Shown: positions 4,532 through 5,604 of the stretch, in pieces | How the letters are laid out: each line of letters begins with the position of its first letter | Position numbering within the stretch: the first letter of the stretch is position 1 | From: Spirochaetaceae bacterium | GTDB taxonomy: Bacteria > Spirochaetota > Spirochaetia > Treponematales > Breznakiellaceae | Assembly (NCBI GenBank): GCA_031284645.1 | Contig: JAITXS010000196.1 | Coordinates: 1-5,604 of the forward strand | Length of the DNA: 5,604 bases | Direction of reading: 5' to 3' | Program-made: the position numbers and the translations under genes | Notes under the pieces: model-generated | The model's database searches: none | Told to the model about the DNA's origin: nothing | The model's input: the letters and a program-made list of their open reading frames with translations, nothing else

Positions 4532-5604
4532 ATGCGAAATTTTGCCGTAGAGAGCGCGGGAAAGGTATCCCATTATGACCATATCTTTATTACGGTATGC
4601 GTCCTGTTAACAGGCGCGGGTCTTGTTACGCTGTATTCGGCTTCTTATGCCTTTGCCGACCGCTGGTTCGGCAATAAAACGCATTTTCTCACAAGGCAAA
4701 TCGGGCTTGCTGCTATGGGTTTTCTTTGTTTTTTTGTTGCCTCAAGAATAAAAACAGCGCTGTTAAAAGCAGCCGTTATGCCGCTTGTACTCCTCTCCAT
4801 GATCCTTTGTGGTATTCCGTTTGTGCCCGGTTTGGGCGTAACTTTAAACGAGGCGACCCGCTGGATAAAAATAGGATCGTATACTTTTCAGCCGTCGGAA
4901 TTTGTAAAAATCACGCTGCCTCTGTATCTTGCCTATATTTTTGATAAAAAGAAAGATAAACTTGATGATTTTAGAAATAGTATTTTGCCGCCGATTCTCG
5001 TTACCCTGATCTTTGTCATGCTTGTATATTTTCAAAATGATTTTTCTACCGCGATTTTTATCGCGATTAACTCTCTTGCGATTTTCTTTGTCACCGGCGT
5101 TAGGATGCGCTATTTTTTATGTGCATTTATCATGTTGATTCCTGTATCGACTCTTTTGGTCATGACCAAAGAACACCGGCTTTTGCGTGTGATGTCGTTT
5201 TTACACCCCGAGTTTGATCCGCAGGGCGCGGGTTTTCAGGTTGCTTCGTCATTGTTAACAATAGCGTCCGGCGGTTTATGGGGTAAGGGTTTGGGACAGG
5301 GCGTACGCAAAATCGCGAGTGTTCCGGAAATACATTCAGATTTTATTTTTGCCTCTTTTGCCGAGGAATCGGGCTTTATCGGGGCGCTTCTTTTTCTTGT
5401 TTGTTTTTTTATTTTCGCTTTACAAGGATACCGCATCGCATTTCGCACTCAAAATACGTTTAAACGATTATTGGCCTTTGCTCTTGTTACCAGCATTATA
5501 TCACAAACATTTATGAACCTTGCGGTTGCTGCGGGCGCGATTCCGGCAACCGGAGTGCCGCTGCCGTTCTTTTCGGCCGGAGGCTCATCACTGCTTATGA
5601 CCTT
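4532..5604 (+). CDS. ftsW: FtsW, septal peptidoglycan glycosyltransferase (SEDS family), 3' truncated by window edge
   Basis: The frame from ATG 4532 stays open to the last base (357 codons plus two bases), so the C-terminus lies outside. SEDS proteins such as FtsW are polytopic membrane enzymes that polymerise lipid II together with a class B PBP. Translation shows hydrophobic segments at about 17-38, 53-70, 78-97, 123-138, 150-167, 171-189 and 195-211, then a large external loop (about 212-283), then more membrane segments. Family motifs include LNEATRWIKIGSYTFQPSEF (105-124), QNDFSTA (168-174), the loop motif IHSDFIFASFAEESG (267-281) with D270 at the likely catalytic aspartate position, and GAIPATGVPLPFF (335-347) followed by SAGGSSLL. 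RodA is the alternative SEDS member; the dcw location favours FtsW. Two motifs differ from the common forms: QNDFS for QPDLG, and SAGGSS for SYGGSS. By comparison with family lengths, only a few dozen residues should be missing. Confidence 0.93.
   Translation, partial: MRNFAVESAGKVSHYDHIFITVCVLLTGAGLVTLYSASYAFADRWFGNKTHFLTRQIGLAAMGFLCFFVASRIKTALLKAAVMPLVLLSMILCGIPFVPGLGVTLNEATRWIKIGSYTFQPSEFVKITLPLYLAYIFDKKKDKLDDFRNSILPPILVTLIFVMLVYFQNDFSTAIFIAINSLAIFFVTGVRMRYFLCAFIMLIPVSTLLVMTKEHRLLRVMSFLHPEFDPQGAGFQVASSLLTIASGGLWGKGLGQGVRKIASVPEIHSDFIFASFAEESGFIGALLFLVCFFIFALQGYRIAFRTQNTFKRLLAFALVTSIISQTFMNLAVAAGAIPATGVPLPFFSAGGSSLLMT

Overview
The window is the front part of a bacterial dcw (division and cell wall) cluster, with all genes on the + strand: mraZ, rsmH (mraW), an ftsL-like gene, murF, mraY and an ftsW that runs off the right edge. 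Gaps between genes are small (11, 23, 0, -11 and 26 nt), so this looks like one transcription unit. A lone sigma-70-type promoter candidate at about 206-235 precedes it. I see no mobile element, tRNA, rRNA or CRISPR array.

The organism is probably a spirochaete of the Treponema group. This rests on gene order: ftsI and murE are absent between ftsL and murF, and murD is absent between mraY and ftsW. That stripped-down order resembles what I recall for treponemes. The assignment is inference, not a database match. Four of the six genes start at GTG or TTG.

Layout: 1-205 is non-coding as far as I can tell and holds a C-rich heptamer tandem repeat (85-127) and A-tracts (176-194). Positions 206-290 hold the promoter, then five 10-bp direct repeats that look like an operator for MraZ itself. 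The repeats run over the ribosome-binding site and the first codons of mraZ. Next come the MraZ regulator (277-717), the 16S rRNA methyltransferase RsmH (729-1739), the small bitopic FtsL-like division protein (1763-2041), the MurF ligase (2042-3439), the MraY translocase (3429-4505) and the FtsW SEDS glycosyltransferase (4532 to the edge).

The genes form a coherent pathway. MurF finishes the UDP-MurNAc-pentapeptide in the cytoplasm. MraY moves the phospho-MurNAc-pentapeptide onto undecaprenyl phosphate to make lipid I. FtsW polymerises lipid II at the septum, where the FtsL-like protein is expected to act as a divisome scaffold and activator. MraZ probably controls transcription of the operon, and RsmH tunes the ribosomal P site. 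No previously undescribed system is evident. The most interesting signals are the five-unit repeat operator overlapping the mraZ start, the reduced cluster content, and a few small inverted repeats at gene junctions and inside murF.
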